A stretch of DNA of 64,000 nucleotides from Acinetobacter sp. ANC 5054 (GTDB taxonomy: Bacteria; Pseudomonadota; Gammaproteobacteria; Pseudomonadales; Moraxellaceae), in NCBI RefSeq assembly GCF_002135295.1, contig NZ_NEGG01000007.1:120139-184138 (forward strand). Direction: 5' to 3'. Below the pieces are notes generated by a model. That model saw only the letters and a list, made by a program, of their open reading frames with translations. It did not search any database and was not told the DNA's origin. Of this stretch, positions 39,646-49,750 are shown one piece after another (the first letter of the stretch is position 1; every line of letters begins with the position of its first letter). A program made the translations under genes and the position numbers.

Positions 39646-40485
39646 TTAAGCCTGTAATTGTACTGCATGGAACTGTAAATGGTCATCCATGAAACTTTGA
39701 ATGAAATAATATCCATGATCATAGGCTGCATGTTCGCGCAGCGTTAATGCCTGCCCCACGTGTTGGCAAGCTTGCTGAAATAACGCTGGATTTAATTGAC
39801 TATAAAATTGGTCATCCAAGCCTTGATCAATCAAAATTTCTTTAAAGACTGCCCCTTTGGATTGAATCAGTGCAGTTGCATCATGTGCTATCCATGAGGC
39901 TTGATCATCACCTAAATAATGTTGAAAGGCCTTTTCACCCCATGGACATTGGCTCGGTGCACAAATCGGCGCAAAAGCGGAAACCGATTTAAATTTTTCA
40001 GGATATTTAAGTGCTAAAGTTAATGCGCCGTGTCCACCCATACTGTGACCGAAGATACCAATGGCGTCTTGTTGAATCTTAAATTCAGTCTGAACGAGCG
40101 CATACAACTCATCAACGATAAAGCTTTCCATCTGATAATGTACTGCCCAAGGTGCTTGCGTCGCATTGATATAAAATCCTGCCCCTTGACCGAGATCCCA
40201 ACTGTCCCCTTTTGCGACTTGCTCACCTCGTGGCGAAGTATCTGGACTAATCAAAATGAGACCCAATTGAGCTGCTAAGCGTTGGGCATGTGCTTTAATA
40301 GCAAAGGTTTCTTCCGTACAAGTTAGGCCTGCCAAATAGAATAATGCAGGACAAGCATTACCTGCTAAGGCTTCTGCAGGCAGAAAAATAGCAAAACGTG
40401 TTGGCACGTTTAAACAAGCTGATTCAAATTCGTAAATGCGCTGTTCGCCATCAAAACATTTATTACGTTGTACTAATTCCATCAT
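39646..40485 (-). CDS. fghA: S-formylglutathione hydrolase
   Basis: This enzyme hydrolyses S-formylglutathione in formaldehyde detoxification. The 279-residue esterase has the FrmB/FghA features YLAGLTCTEETF, PDTSPRG, the nucleophile Ser in GHSMGGHGAL near 150, and the catalytic His in YDHGYYFI near 262. The usual partner, glutathione-dependent formaldehyde dehydrogenase, is not in this window. A second ATG follows at codon 2. Confidence 0.94.
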   Translation of the reverse strand: MMELVQRNKCFDGEQRIYEFESACLNVPTRFAIFLPAEALAGNACPALFYLAGLTCTEETFAIKAHAQRLAAQLGLILISPDTSPRGEQVAKGDSWDLGQGAGFYINATQAPWAVHYQMESFIVDELYALVQTEFKIQQDAIGIFGHSMGGHGALTLALKYPEKFKSVSAFAPICAPSQCPWGEKAFQHYLGDDQASWIAHDATALIQSKGAVFKEILIDQGLDDQFYSQLNPALFQQACQHVGQALTLREHAAYDHGYYFIQSFMDDHLQFHAVQLQA

Positions 40486-40511
40486 ACTTGTCCTAAAGTC
40501 CTTCTATGCGT

Positions 40512-41903
40512 TTAGGGTGATTCGGTATTGGTCGTTGTGGTTGTTGTCGGTGGAAATAAGCGCTGCTCAAGTTGCGGCAACATTAATGCCATATTTTTAC
40601 CCATTGACCATTGTGGTTCAGATGGCTCAAAACCTTGAGCATCTTCCCATTTTGCAACGGTTTCTTTGGTTTGATTAAATGCTGCTTGAATACTTGATTG
40701 CTCACGCATAGATTGATCAAAGAAAGCACGACCAAAGTAGGTGTAATCTGCTTCATTGGAACAACCAAAAGACTGCCGATCTGCTGCAGACGCAGTAATA
40801 ATCAAGGTATTTTCATTTTGTAGTGCAGGAATAAAGCTACCAGAATAGCAAGATGAAATGACTATCACACGCCAACGAATCCCTGATGCATCCAAGGTTT
40901 CTTTTAACCATTTCGGATCGACTTGCGCCAAATCAAGCGGTGCATTTTCCATTTCAAACACGTTTGGCAAGCCATGCGAAGTCATATACAAAAACAGCAC
41001 ATCGCTTTCTTTATTCATTTGCTGACCAATACGGCGCAGTGCCAATTCCATACTGGTTTTAGATGCAATCGGGATTTCTGTTCGTGTCGCAGGATTGTTA
41101 ATTAGTTCAAGTGAACGACCATTAGTGCCAAAACGAGTATCAAATTGTTCTTTAATTCGTTCAATTTCAAATTTAAATACATCCTGATAACTTGCTCCTG
41201 CAACGCCTAAGAAATACCAATGCGATTGGGCAAACTCACCATATTCAACCGCATCTAAAGATTTATTCAGTAGACGGCTTTGTGCATAAAATGCATCTTC
41301 GGCAAAGCTTGGTGGAACCTCTTCAACTTTCCAAATCGGCTGATCTTTAACTGATACCTGCCACACCACCAAGGTCAAAAAGGTCGCCAGCATAATCAGC
41401 GCACGCTCCCACCACGGCCATTTCAACTCACGTGAAAAGACCCAAACGACCGCTAAGCTTTGCCAGACAAACAAGATAATAAATAAGGTTGGAATGTAGT
41501 CATACAGCACATAAGGCAAATAATCGAGATCGCCCATGAACTGGATTAAACACTGGAACAGCATGATATGCGTATCGAGTACTAACCAGAGCAGCGAAGG
41601 TACTAGCATCAATCGTGGATTATTCACACGCTGAGACAGGAAAATTCCGACGATTAAGGCAATAAACGGCCATAAAGCATAACTGACCAGACCTTGCGGG
41701 TTAAACTCACCAATTCGACCTGTACTCAGCCAGCTAAATAGACTATTGGCACATCCCCCAAGTATTCCCCAAAATACCAATTGTAAAATTGATGGGCGAA
41801 CAATTTGTAGGGAACGACGAGACCCAAAAAATAACCACATCCCCGCAGTTTGGTTGCTTTTAAAATCATGCCAAAAATTGATGGAGGGTTTGAAATCAAT
41901 CAT
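40512..41903 (-). CDS. Membrane-anchored C13 (legumain/caspase-like) peptidase
   Basis: This is a 463-residue protein with about five membrane helices in the first 200 residues and a C-terminal C13 cysteine-peptidase domain. The catalytic pair is His in YMTSHGLP near 310 and Cys in VISSCYSGSF near 356, the pattern of clan CD enzymes (caspase, legumain, gingipain). It ends in a Thr-rich tail. The substrate is unknown. It lies 26 bp upstream of fghA, so the two may be cotranscribed. Confidence 0.85.
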   Translation of the reverse strand: MIDFKPSINFWHDFKSNQTAGMWLFFGSRRSLQIVRPSILQLVFWGILGGCANSLFSWLSTGRIGEFNPQGLVSYALWPFIALIVGIFLSQRVNNPRLMLVPSLLWLVLDTHIMLFQCLIQFMGDLDYLPYVLYDYIPTLFIILFVWQSLAVVWVFSRELKWPWWERALIMLATFLTLVVWQVSVKDQPIWKVEEVPPSFAEDAFYAQSRLLNKSLDAVEYGEFAQSHWYFLGVAGASYQDVFKFEIERIKEQFDTRFGTNGRSLELINNPATRTEIPIASKTSMELALRRIGQQMNKESDVLFLYMTSHGLPNVFEMENAPLDLAQVDPKWLKETLDASGIRWRVIVISSCYSGSFIPALQNENTLIITASAADRQSFGCSNEADYTYFGRAFFDQSMREQSSIQAAFNQTKETVAKWEDAQGFEPSEPQWSMGKNMALMLPQLEQRLFPPTTTTTTNTESP

Positions 41904-42028
41904 AGAGTTCTGATGGGGGCCTAGGCTCGCTTAATTGCACAAATAATTTTATGCCTGATATGATTTTTAGCAATGCTATTTTTTAACTATATAACAAATC
42001 TTTGAACTATTTTGAAGCAAATATCACT

Positions 42029-42847
42029 TTAAGTAACAAGTTCATGCTGGAAATACGCATCAAAACGACAAGCATCTCCTTGCCATTGATGTTGTGGTTC
42101 TTGATTTGCTAAAAAGACAGCTAAACGTGGACGTTTTACTACGACACGACGGGCAATCTTTTGTGCCAAAGCCAATAAATTATCACCTAAATCCATTTCA
42201 CCATCTTCTGGTAATAACAGATGTAATAATTGCATTTGCTTTTTGACTTGCGCCTGCTTTTTCACGGCTTGTTGATTTTGGTCTCGCTGTGGGAACATTG
42301 GATCGAGATATACCACATCAACGCTGTTATTTTGTAGCGCTTGCACATGTAAATAATCGGCTGAGTCAGAAAAAACCAAACGAATGCGTGCAACCACTGA
42401 ACTTAAAAACGCATCTTGCTGGGCACGATGATGTGAATCTTCTAACAGTGTAAATAAAATCGGATGACGCTCAACCAGAGTAACATTCGCCCCTAAATGC
42501 GCCATCAGCAAACTATCATGACCGAGACCAGCAGTTGCATCAATTAAGCTCGGCTTTTCGGCCAAATTACATGCTCGCGCAATCATTTCTGACTTAAGTG
42601 ATGCTCGTTTTAATCGGCCCACTTCGGCTTGCCAATCGGGTTGCATTTTCATGCCATTGGCAGACAGCCATAAACCATCTGCATCGACACAAAGTGCTAA
42701 TTCAGGGTTTAAACGCAAAAAACGTGCATTTAACTTGTTAATGATTTCAATATTTACAGATACACCACGCGAAGAAAGCACAGCAGAATACTGCTGTGCT
42801 CTCTCATGAAATTCTTGTTCTGTGTATAAGCGGATTTCGCTTACCAT
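42029..42847 (-). CDS. rsmJ: 16S rRNA (guanine-1516-N2)-methyltransferase
   Basis: This enzyme methylates G1516 in 16S rRNA. The 272-residue protein has the family motifs [12 protein letters not shown] near residue 104 and VYLDPMFP near 180. The ATG at 42847 overlaps the uppP stop by 7 bases (ATGGTAA), so the upstream open extension is not used. Confidence 0.92.
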   Translation of the reverse strand: MVSEIRLYTEQEFHERAQQYSAVLSSRGVSVNIEIINKLNARFLRLNPELALCVDADGLWLSANGMKMQPDWQAEVGRLKRASLKSEMIARACNLAEKPSLIDATAGLGHDSLLMAHLGANVTLVERHPILFTLLEDSHHRAQQDAFLSSVVARIRLVFSDSADYLHVQALQNNSVDVVYLDPMFPQRDQNQQAVKKQAQVKKQMQLLHLLLPEDGEMDLGDNLLALAQKIARRVVVKRPRLAVFLANQEPQHQWQGDACRFDAYFQHELVT

Positions 42848-43665
42848 AATTTCCAGCCTGTAAATGCAAACAATAAAATCAATAAACCTGAAAAGATGCG
42901 ATACCACGCAAAAAACATAAAATCACGTTTTGCCACATATGCCACAAGTATGCGAATTAAGAACAACGCTGATACGAATGAGACAATCAAGCCGACACCA
43001 ATCACGAGCCAATCTTGTGTACCTTCAAATACATGGTAGCTTTGATATAAGTCGAGCAAGCCTGCACCGACAATCACAGGAATACCCAAGAAGAATGAAA
43101 ATTCAGTTGCAGCTTTACGTGAAACACCCAAGAACATCGCACCGATAATGGTTGCGCCTGAGCGTGAAGTTCCCGGAATGAGCGATAAGACTTGAATTAA
43201 ACCAATCCAAATTGCATCTTTAATGGTTAGATCTTCTACTTCTTGCGCACGGACTTGCGGTGGATTTTTTTCAATCCAAATAATAATCAAACCACCGATA
43301 ATCAATCCCATTGCAATCGCAATGTTATTGAATAAAAGTTCTTTCACGGTTTGACCAAAAGTCAGTCCAATCAACACAATTGGAATGGATGCGAGAATTA
43401 AACCAAAACCTAAACGGCGGCCTTTTTCCTCACCTGTCACCATACCTGTAGCTGCGCCCCATAGACGGCCCCAGTATTCATAAATGACTGCGGCAATTGC
43501 GCCCATTTGAATTGCAATAACGAATACATCACTTTTTTCTTTGGTCCAGAAATTCATTAATTCTGATGCCAGAATTAAATGCCCTGTACTCGAAATAGGT
43601 AAAAACTCGGTAATACCTTCAACAATACCCATGATTGCCGCTTTGAGCAGCAGTAGAAGATCCAT
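42841..43665 (-). CDS. uppP: Undecaprenyl-diphosphatase
   Basis: This enzyme recycles undecaprenyl pyrophosphate for peptidoglycan synthesis and gives low-level bacitracin resistance. The 274-residue protein with about eight helices has [15 protein letters not shown] near residue 17 and the phosphatase motif PGTSRSG near 163. Confidence 0.96.
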   Translation of the reverse strand: MDLLLLLKAAIMGIVEGITEFLPISSTGHLILASELMNFWTKEKSDVFVIAIQMGAIAAVIYEYWGRLWGAATGMVTGEEKGRRLGFGLILASIPIVLIGLTFGQTVKELLFNNIAIAMGLIIGGLIIIWIEKNPPQVRAQEVEDLTIKDAIWIGLIQVLSLIPGTSRSGATIIGAMFLGVSRKAATEFSFFLGIPVIVGAGLLDLYQSYHVFEGTQDWLVIGVGLIVSFVSALFLIRILVAYVAKRDFMFFAWYRIFSGLLILLFAFTGWKLW

Positions 43666-43677
43666 ATAAAACCCTAA

Positions 43678-44343
43678 TTATGGCTTGCCTTGTTCTGAAA
43701 TTTTTTTCCAAGCGTTATCACGTAAATATACAGGTAAAGCTAGCTCTGCACTCACCCACGCTTCGCGTTGCGCCGCTTCGCAGGCAATAGTAGCAATATC
43801 TTGTGCGGTTGCACTTAAGCCTTTGTATTGTATTTGTTCTTTCTGAATTAAATCTGAACCAGAACCCACAATCGTAAATTTAATGTGTTGAGCAGCAGTC
43901 GTATAGTCTAAAAGTTGTTCATCATCGACTGGCTGCATAATACTATTTGCATCAAGTTGAAAACTTGCGATATAGACTTCTTGCATACGTGCATCGAGCA
44001 CCGCAGTCACCTCAGTCAAACCAAACTGGCGATGCGCTGCTTGCGCCAAAGCTTGCAAGGTTGACACTGGTACCACATGTACGTCATTGGCCCATGCCAA
44101 AGCTTGTGTTACTGCAGCATTAATACGCACACCACTAAATGAACCAGGCCCGCGACTAAAAGCGATCGCAGTTAAATCACCGAGCTCAGTTGCAGTTTGA
44201 TCAAGCCCTTGCTCAATCATTGGGAGAATCGTTTGCGTCTGCGCTTTTGCCCGTAAATCGAGTTGAAAATAAAGTTCTTTTGTTTCATCTACAATCGAGA
44301 CGGAACACTGCTCATTGGCAGTTTCCAATGCCAGTACTTTCAT
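43678..44343 (-). CDS. tsaB: tRNA threonylcarbamoyladenosine biosynthesis protein TsaB
   Basis: TsaB partners TsaD in making t6A37 of tRNA. The 221-residue protein has the N-terminal ALETANEQCSV and the signature FSRGPGSFSGVRI near residue 65. The ATG at 44343 follows AAGG and is chosen over a TTG two codons upstream. Confidence 0.94.
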   Translation of the reverse strand: MKVLALETANEQCSVSIVDETKELYFQLDLRAKAQTQTILPMIEQGLDQTATELGDLTAIAFSRGPGSFSGVRINAAVTQALAWANDVHVVPVSTLQALAQAAHRQFGLTEVTAVLDARMQEVYIASFQLDANSIMQPVDDEQLLDYTTAAQHIKFTIVGSGSDLIQKEQIQYKGLSATAQDIATIACEAAQREAWVSAELALPVYLRDNAWKKISEQGKP

Positions 44344-44442
44344 GCGCAACCTTAATTAAATCTAATCTTAAAAACGTGGAATATGATACTCCACTCCATC
44401 CCAGTTCGCGAGAATTTCCAGCGACGAGTCATCCACTTCATA

Positions 44443-44469
44443 TAAAAAGCCCCGAACAAAATCGAGGCT
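44443..44469 (-). terminator. Terminator after the gamma-carbonic-anhydrase-like gene
   Basis: On the minus strand, AGCCTCGA / TCGGGGCT (one wobble) is followed by TTTTT. Confidence 0.75.
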
Positions 44470-44495
44470 GTGCAAAATATCTAATATGAAAAATA

Positions 44496-45026
44496 TTATA
44501 TTTCAGCGACTTCTAAATTTTTAAAATGCTTAAAATGTTCTGCATAATGCATCGCACTCATTTTCAAACGTGCTTCTGCCTGCTCATCTAAGGTTTTAAC
44601 CACCTTACCTGGAGAGCCCATCACCACAGAATTATCTGGAATAATTTTTCCTTCAGGAATCAAGGCATTTGCACCAATGATGCAATTCTTACCAATCACG
44701 GCATTGTTCAGCACCACAGCGTTAATCCCAATCAGGCTATTATCCCCCACCGTGCAACCATGCAGCATCGCCTGATGACCAATCGTCACATAATTGCCAA
44801 TATGCATTTCAATACCTGCATCGGTATGTAATACGGCATTTTCTTGCACATTGGTAAAATCACCCAATTGAATCAGGCTATTATCACCACGAATGACTGC
44901 ACTAAACCAAACACTAACTTCACGCCCCATAACAACCTGTCCAATGACCGTTGCATTATCCGCGACCCAACCATCCCAAGGTTGATGTGCAGCTTTTGGA
45001 CTATGTCCTTGAAATTTATATAACAT
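44496..45026 (-). CDS. Gamma-carbonic-anhydrase-like hexapeptide-repeat protein
   Basis: This is a left-handed beta-helix protein of 176 residues (YrdA/PaaY class). It has repeated hexapeptides and metal-ligand histidines in the pattern HTDAGIEMHIG...IGHQAMLHGC. Members are zinc proteins, and carbonic anhydrase activity is shown for only some. ATG 45026 is preferred over a TTG two codons upstream. Confidence 0.88.
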   Translation of the reverse strand: MLYKFQGHSPKAAHQPWDGWVADNATVIGQVVMGREVSVWFSAVIRGDNSLIQLGDFTNVQENAVLHTDAGIEMHIGNYVTIGHQAMLHGCTVGDNSLIGINAVVLNNAVIGKNCIIGANALIPEGKIIPDNSVVMGSPGKVVKTLDEQAEARLKMSAMHYAEHFKHFKNLEVAEI

Positions 45027-45064
45027 AATCAAACATCCTAATTTGATAAAATGACCTTACGATT

Positions 45065-45673
45065 TTAGCGTTCGTTGCCTAAATGAAATGACGGAGAATT
45101 TAATAAAAATGGCCATTCTTTTTGATAATTTAAACCATAACGGAACAACGAAATAAGCATACGTGCAGTCAACCCCCAAACAATTTCATTTTCCACTCTT
45201 AAGCTCGGAAAATATAAAGACTGCTGCGCATAGCGTACTTCATAAGGCGTTGGCGGAGTTTCTAATAATTGCTTCAGAGATACAAAAAATATTCGATCTA
45301 TTTCGGTGGGTTGTGGAATTAACATCACTTCTGGTGGAATTAAACCTACAATCGGTTTGACCAACATACCATTACGGGCTTTTTGCATAGGCAAATCACC
45401 TAACAATTGGACATCAAATGGATTCAGCGCAGTTTCTTCTTGTGCTTCGCGTAAGGCCACCACAATATTACTGGTATCTTGTGCATCGCGTTTACCGCCA
45501 GGGAATGACACCTCACCAGCATGATTATTCATATACAGTGAGCGACGTGTCAGTAAAATTCGTGGATTTTGTTCATTGGTGATTGCAATGAGTACAGCTG
45601 CCTGAGCAGGTTGAATACGTTTTGAAAAACGTAAGCTTTGCTGTAATCGCTGCGTCAATAAACCCTCATCCAT
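45065..45673 (-). CDS. Nudix hydrolase, CoA-pyrophosphatase type
   Basis: This is a 202-residue Nudix protein with the box GGKRDAQDTSNIVVALREAQEET near residues 60-83 and the SFPGG lead typical of CoA diphosphatase (NudL/Nudt7-like). It probably cleaves CoA or related dinucleotides. It lies 38 bp before the gamma-carbonic-anhydrase-like gene on the same strand. Confidence 0.88.
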   Translation of the reverse strand: MDEGLLTQRLQQSLRFSKRIQPAQAAVLIAITNEQNPRILLTRRSLYMNNHAGEVSFPGGKRDAQDTSNIVVALREAQEETALNPFDVQLLGDLPMQKARNGMLVKPIVGLIPPEVMLIPQPTEIDRIFFVSLKQLLETPPTPYEVRYAQQSLYFPSLRVENEIVWGLTARMLISLFRYGLNYQKEWPFLLNSPSFHLGNER

Positions 45674-45786
45674 CCACGTAACAACCGTATTATTATCTTG
45701 GTTTCATCATAGCTGAATTTTTATGAAGTGGTGAGAAATGATGCCAAAGTTTTATTTTTAAGTTATCCTGACTGCTAACTTTATCA

Positions 45787-46347
45787 ATGACGATGAATAT
45801 GAACTTTTGCACCAACTGCGGACAAAAAACCAAGGAAGCGATCCCACTCGGCGATCATCAGTTACGCCGTGTTTGTACTGCATGTGGTTTTATTCATTAT
45901 GTTAATCCCAAAGTAATTTGTGGCGCATTGGTCCTTTGGGAAGATAAAGTGTTGCTTTGCCGGCGTGCCATCGAACCACGTTATGGCTTGTGGACTTTGC
46001 CTGCTGGCTACATGGAATTATTTGAAACCATGGAACAAGGTGCCGCGCGTGAAACTCGAGAAGAAGCTGAAGCTGAAGTGAATATTCAAAAGCTTTACTG
46101 CATGTATAACATTCCCCGTATTGGACAAATTTACACTTTATTTAAGTCAGATTTAGTCAATGGTGAATTTGGTGCGGGTGAAGAGACCATTGAATCACGT
46201 TTATTTACCGAAGATGAAATTCCATGGAATGATTTGGCCTTCCCAAGTGTAGAGCGTACGCTGCGTCATTATTTTGCCGACCGTCTAACGGAGCAATTCG
46301 ACTTACACCTTGAAACGCTTGGTACTCGACTAGACCATACAGGTTAA
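45787..46347 (+). CDS. Nudix hydrolase with N-terminal zinc ribbon
   Basis: This is a 186-residue protein with a CxxC...CxxC zinc ribbon (FCTNCGQ, VCTACGF at residues 7-36). A Nudix domain follows, with GYMELFETMEQGAARETREEAEAEV fitting the G-x5-E-x7-REUxEE box. It resembles NADH pyrophosphatase-like enzymes, but the substrate is not determined. It is divergent from the other Nudix gene. Confidence 0.88.
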   Translation: MTMNMNFCTNCGQKTKEAIPLGDHQLRRVCTACGFIHYVNPKVICGALVLWEDKVLLCRRAIEPRYGLWTLPAGYMELFETMEQGAARETREEAEAEVNIQKLYCMYNIPRIGQIYTLFKSDLVNGEFGAGEETIESRLFTEDEIPWNDLAFPSVERTLRHYFADRLTEQFDLHLETLGTRLDHTG

Positions 46348-46366
46348 TTAAAAAACATCGAAATAT

Positions 46367-46393
46367 AAAAAGCCCACCATCGATGGGCTTTTT
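46367..46393. terminator. Bidirectional terminator (Nudix / filF)
   Basis: AAAAGCCCA / TGGGCTTTT with a 7-base loop lies between convergent genes and closes the fil operon. Confidence 0.9.
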
Positions 46394-46399
46394 ATTTCA

Positions 46400-48415
46400 T
46401 TATTTTTTCTGAATGCTATAGCACGGCGCTAAATCCAGCGAAATTTCGCCACCATTTAATTTTGAAATTTGTGTAACTGTCGTATCGTTTGGATTTTTCA
46501 AACTATAAATATAACTAAAGCTGGCAAGGCTATTACCCCATTTTACAGTCTTATTATCCGAATCAGTTAAAGCCACACCTGTTGGGCGAGAGCCTTCAGT
46601 TGCATTGATCAAATTATGTAACTGAACCAATGCACCACCGACTACAAGACTCGTATCAGCAGAGGTTTTTACACTCGAATTCATCCCGATGAGTGCACCA
46701 TCTAAAGTTCCAAAAAATGGATCGGCCATGATCATACGAATTGAAATGGTATTCGGGTTAATATTCCCCTCAGGCGTAAATGTACGTGTCGTCGTACCTA
46801 AACGATATTGTTGCACGCCTTGATCATCTTTCATTAATAACGGATCAAGTACGTCCTTACCCTGACAACCTTTCGCAGAATCCGTCGATATATCAACCAA
46901 TTGACTATCCAAGCGTGTAAATACATCCGCAGGAACACCCGGCTTAATATTGGTACGAATATCACCATTACGATCAATCACGACACCCAGTTTCACGGTT
47001 TTCACTGTTGTATCTGTAAATTTAAAGGTTAAATCTGCATATAGTGGGAAAATGTAATTTTGCCCAGCAACCACATTATCAATAGATTTAAAGACTTTTT
47101 TATCTAAATAAGACAATGAGTACAATTTGTACAGGTCCATCGTACCTTTGAATTGAACTTGATTGATTTTTTGCTCCCAGAGACCAAGTTTTTTCTTGTC
47201 ATCTGCAGTCAGCACATAATCATCTTTTTTACCTTGCAGAGTTTTAAATAAACTTCCGCCTGTACCGACAACCATTTTGTCAGCCAACAACGTTCCCTGC
47301 TTGATAATCAGTGGATCTGCATTCACTTCTTCGGCATCAAAACGGAAACCAAGATTTCTCTTGGTATCAATCTCTTTAGTAAGCGGATCAACCCACGTAT
47401 CTTGTGGCGTCGCAGTCAATCGGGTTGGTTTGACCTGTGTTAATAGCAGAACGTTCACCCCACCAATAGTGGACAGCTGCTCATCCACTTTCCCTTTCCA
47501 TTGTAAACCACTACCAAAGGTCATCCCTTGACGATCCGTCATCAACATAAAGTGACCAAACAAATTTACTTTAGAACTATCCGATGGTAAACATTCATTT
47601 TTATCACAGCCGACAAGTCCGTTCGAACCACTGGCATTGGCTAATACGCCATCGGTTGAAAACAGTGCAAATTCTGGTTGATACACGGCTGCAGTCGAAA
47701 TGGTCATCAGTTTACTGACAATGGTAAACGCATTGGCATTACTGACTTGCGATAGATCAAGCCACGGCTTAAATAAGTCATCAAATTCAGTATCTGAGCT
47801 GATACTGAAATCTGCTGTTGTCACATTTCTTGAGATTTCATCAATGAGTAATTTATCTGCATTATTGATATATACCGCTTGAATATCAGTTGGGACCACA
47901 ACACTATTATTCTTAATTGCCAAGGCTTGAATAATCTTGGCAATACGCATAGCCACTTTGATGGTTGCATCCGAACTACTGATAGAAGCAGCTGATTTAC
48001 CTGTTATACCCGTTGCAAGGTCCACAAGTGTCAATCTTGGAGGCGTCGATCCACTAGCAACCTGAGAAATATTTTTTAGATCAACCGTCCCCAAATCAAT
48101 ACGTTTAGATTTTTCACCTTGAATAAAGAATGTGACTTTATCACCAATCTTACAAGCACCAGTTGAAACGCCTTCTTTTAGATCAAATAAAGTGACATAG
48201 GTATTTTTAACATCACTTGAACAGTTAAAATTTAACCCTTCAACAGGGTAATCCAATACGAATTCAACACAACCTTCTGAATTACTGAGACATGTTCCAT
48301 TGGTCGTACTTGTATCGTAAATTTCTGGATTCACTTTTGCACTTTCGCCACCACAGCCGCCTAAAGCTGCAACCAATGTGCTCAATGCAAAAGGCAAAAT
48401 AATTTTATTTTTCAT
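46400..48415 (-). CDS. filF: FilF: large lipoprotein of the fil locus
   Basis: This is a 671-residue predicted lipoprotein. The signal peptide ends in LGGC with the lipid-bearing Cys near residue 21. The body is rich in Asp/Thr/Lys with many predicted beta strands and no domain I recognise. In Acinetobacter annotations the last gene of this locus is called FilF, a putative pilus-assembly protein; that name is from memory of gene order, not from experiment. It could be a surface-anchored adhesin or an assembly factor. Confidence 0.75.
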   Translation of the reverse strand: MKNKIILPFALSTLVAALGGCGGESAKVNPEIYDTSTTNGTCLSNSEGCVEFVLDYPVEGLNFNCSSDVKNTYVTLFDLKEGVSTGACKIGDKVTFFIQGEKSKRIDLGTVDLKNISQVASGSTPPRLTLVDLATGITGKSAASISSSDATIKVAMRIAKIIQALAIKNNSVVVPTDIQAVYINNADKLLIDEISRNVTTADFSISSDTEFDDLFKPWLDLSQVSNANAFTIVSKLMTISTAAVYQPEFALFSTDGVLANASGSNGLVGCDKNECLPSDSSKVNLFGHFMLMTDRQGMTFGSGLQWKGKVDEQLSTIGGVNVLLLTQVKPTRLTATPQDTWVDPLTKEIDTKRNLGFRFDAEEVNADPLIIKQGTLLADKMVVGTGGSLFKTLQGKKDDYVLTADDKKKLGLWEQKINQVQFKGTMDLYKLYSLSYLDKKVFKSIDNVVAGQNYIFPLYADLTFKFTDTTVKTVKLGVVIDRNGDIRTNIKPGVPADVFTRLDSQLVDISTDSAKGCQGKDVLDPLLMKDDQGVQQYRLGTTTRTFTPEGNINPNTISIRMIMADPFFGTLDGALIGMNSSVKTSADTSLVVGGALVQLHNLINATEGSRPTGVALTDSDNKTVKWGNSLASFSYIYSLKNPNDTTVTQISKLNGGEISLDLAPCYSIQKK

Positions 48416-48437
48416 CCTGATTCTCTTTTTTTATATC

Positions 48438-49736
48438 CTAACGGATTGCAGTTAATTTAAGCTGGCCTTGATTGGATAGGACACGACCATCCACATCAAT
48501 CGCCGAAGCTAAAGGCGTTAATAATAAGTATTGGCTGCCCTTCGGTACTTGTATGATGCCTTCAATTTTTTCATGGTAAAAATGATCGGCCTGACCATCA
48601 TTGTTTTTGAACCCACCTGCGCCTTCAATCACACAGCCTTTTGAGTCTAAAAACACTACGAAGGGCCAATAAAATGTTGGATTTTGTACCCTAGATGCAA
48701 ACGAATTTATCCGAATATTTTGTAAAGGGCTTTTAAGTTTTACGACTTCATAGTCAAACTCTTCCGAAATTGGCGCACGTGGCCAAAGGTTAATATCCTG
48801 CTGTATATCCAACTCTTTAGCTTTCTTCATTTTTTTATCAGTAAAGCACTGTTGACCCAAACCTTGTACCGCATCGCTATTTGATACACGGTAATACGAT
48901 GTTGCTAAGGTAATAGGTCCATTATCAACAGGTTGATCACGCTTAAATAAGTTATCAATTACAGAACGACCTACGCCTTTTTCGCGTTCAATCGTTTGCA
49001 TACGCGTTTGACCCACTTTATTGTCAATCACACCTTCTGGCATGGTGTAAAAGCGTTTTTTTCCTTCTAAATTAAATTCTTTATTCTCAAGATATTCATT
49101 ATTAACATATTTTTCACCATCAATCGTAGAAAATCCTTGTTCTATTTTATTCGTATTTTCTGCTTTTAGTTTCACAGGTGGTTCTGGAGTCTTTACTTGT
49201 GCTGCTTGCACTGGATTCTGATTCAGTGATTGATTTTCAATTATTTCAGCAGGTACTTGTTTTGTCGCTTCGGCTTTTTGTAATTGATCTACCCACGTAT
49301 TTTTATATTGATTTCCAAGTGCCGCTTGATCGAACTCAATTGTATTTTTAACTGTAGGTTTTATCGGCTTGGCAACGATATCTTCGACCGGAAGTAGATT
49401 TTGTTTAACAACAGTTAATGGTACTGGTGTAGGCGTTACAACATGTGGTACTGCGATCGTTTGCTCAACAAGAGCCGGCAGAGTATTTTTTAGGTCTTTT
49501 TTTAACTGAACTTGTGGTGGGGATGGAATTTCAACTTGATTTACAACTGAATCAGAGATTTGCTTCGGTTTTGGCTGTTCCTTAAGTTCAACCTTTTTTT
49601 GCACTTTTTCTTGAATTTGAACCACCATTGGACGTCCATCTGGCCCAATAATGGTATGAAATGCTCCTGCATACGAAAAAGATACTTGCACTGTTGCCAG
49701 CGAAAGTATCGTCCCCATGAATAAAATCCTTTTCAT
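48438..49736 (-). CDS. filE: FilE: periplasmic Pro/Val-rich protein of the fil locus
   Basis: This is a 432-residue secreted protein. The signal peptide (to about residue 24, SYAGA) is followed by a long Pro/Val/Gln/Lys-rich, probably extended region (40-230) and a C-terminal globular beta-rich domain that contains a Cys (KGCVIEGAGG). The proline-rich linker could span the periplasm, as in TonB-like or assembly proteins. The function is unknown. It starts 14 bp after the filD stop. Confidence 0.75.
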   Translation of the reverse strand: MKRILFMGTILSLATVQVSFSYAGAFHTIIGPDGRPMVVQIQEKVQKKVELKEQPKPKQISDSVVNQVEIPSPPQVQLKKDLKNTLPALVEQTIAVPHVVTPTPVPLTVVKQNLLPVEDIVAKPIKPTVKNTIEFDQAALGNQYKNTWVDQLQKAEATKQVPAEIIENQSLNQNPVQAAQVKTPEPPVKLKAENTNKIEQGFSTIDGEKYVNNEYLENKEFNLEGKKRFYTMPEGVIDNKVGQTRMQTIEREKGVGRSVIDNLFKRDQPVDNGPITLATSYYRVSNSDAVQGLGQQCFTDKKMKKAKELDIQQDINLWPRAPISEEFDYEVVKLKSPLQNIRINSFASRVQNPTFYWPFVVFLDSKGCVIEGAGGFKNNDGQADHFYHEKIEGIIQVPKGSQYLLLTPLASAIDVDGRVLSNQGQLKLTAIR

Positions 49737-49750
49737 TCTTATATCTTATC

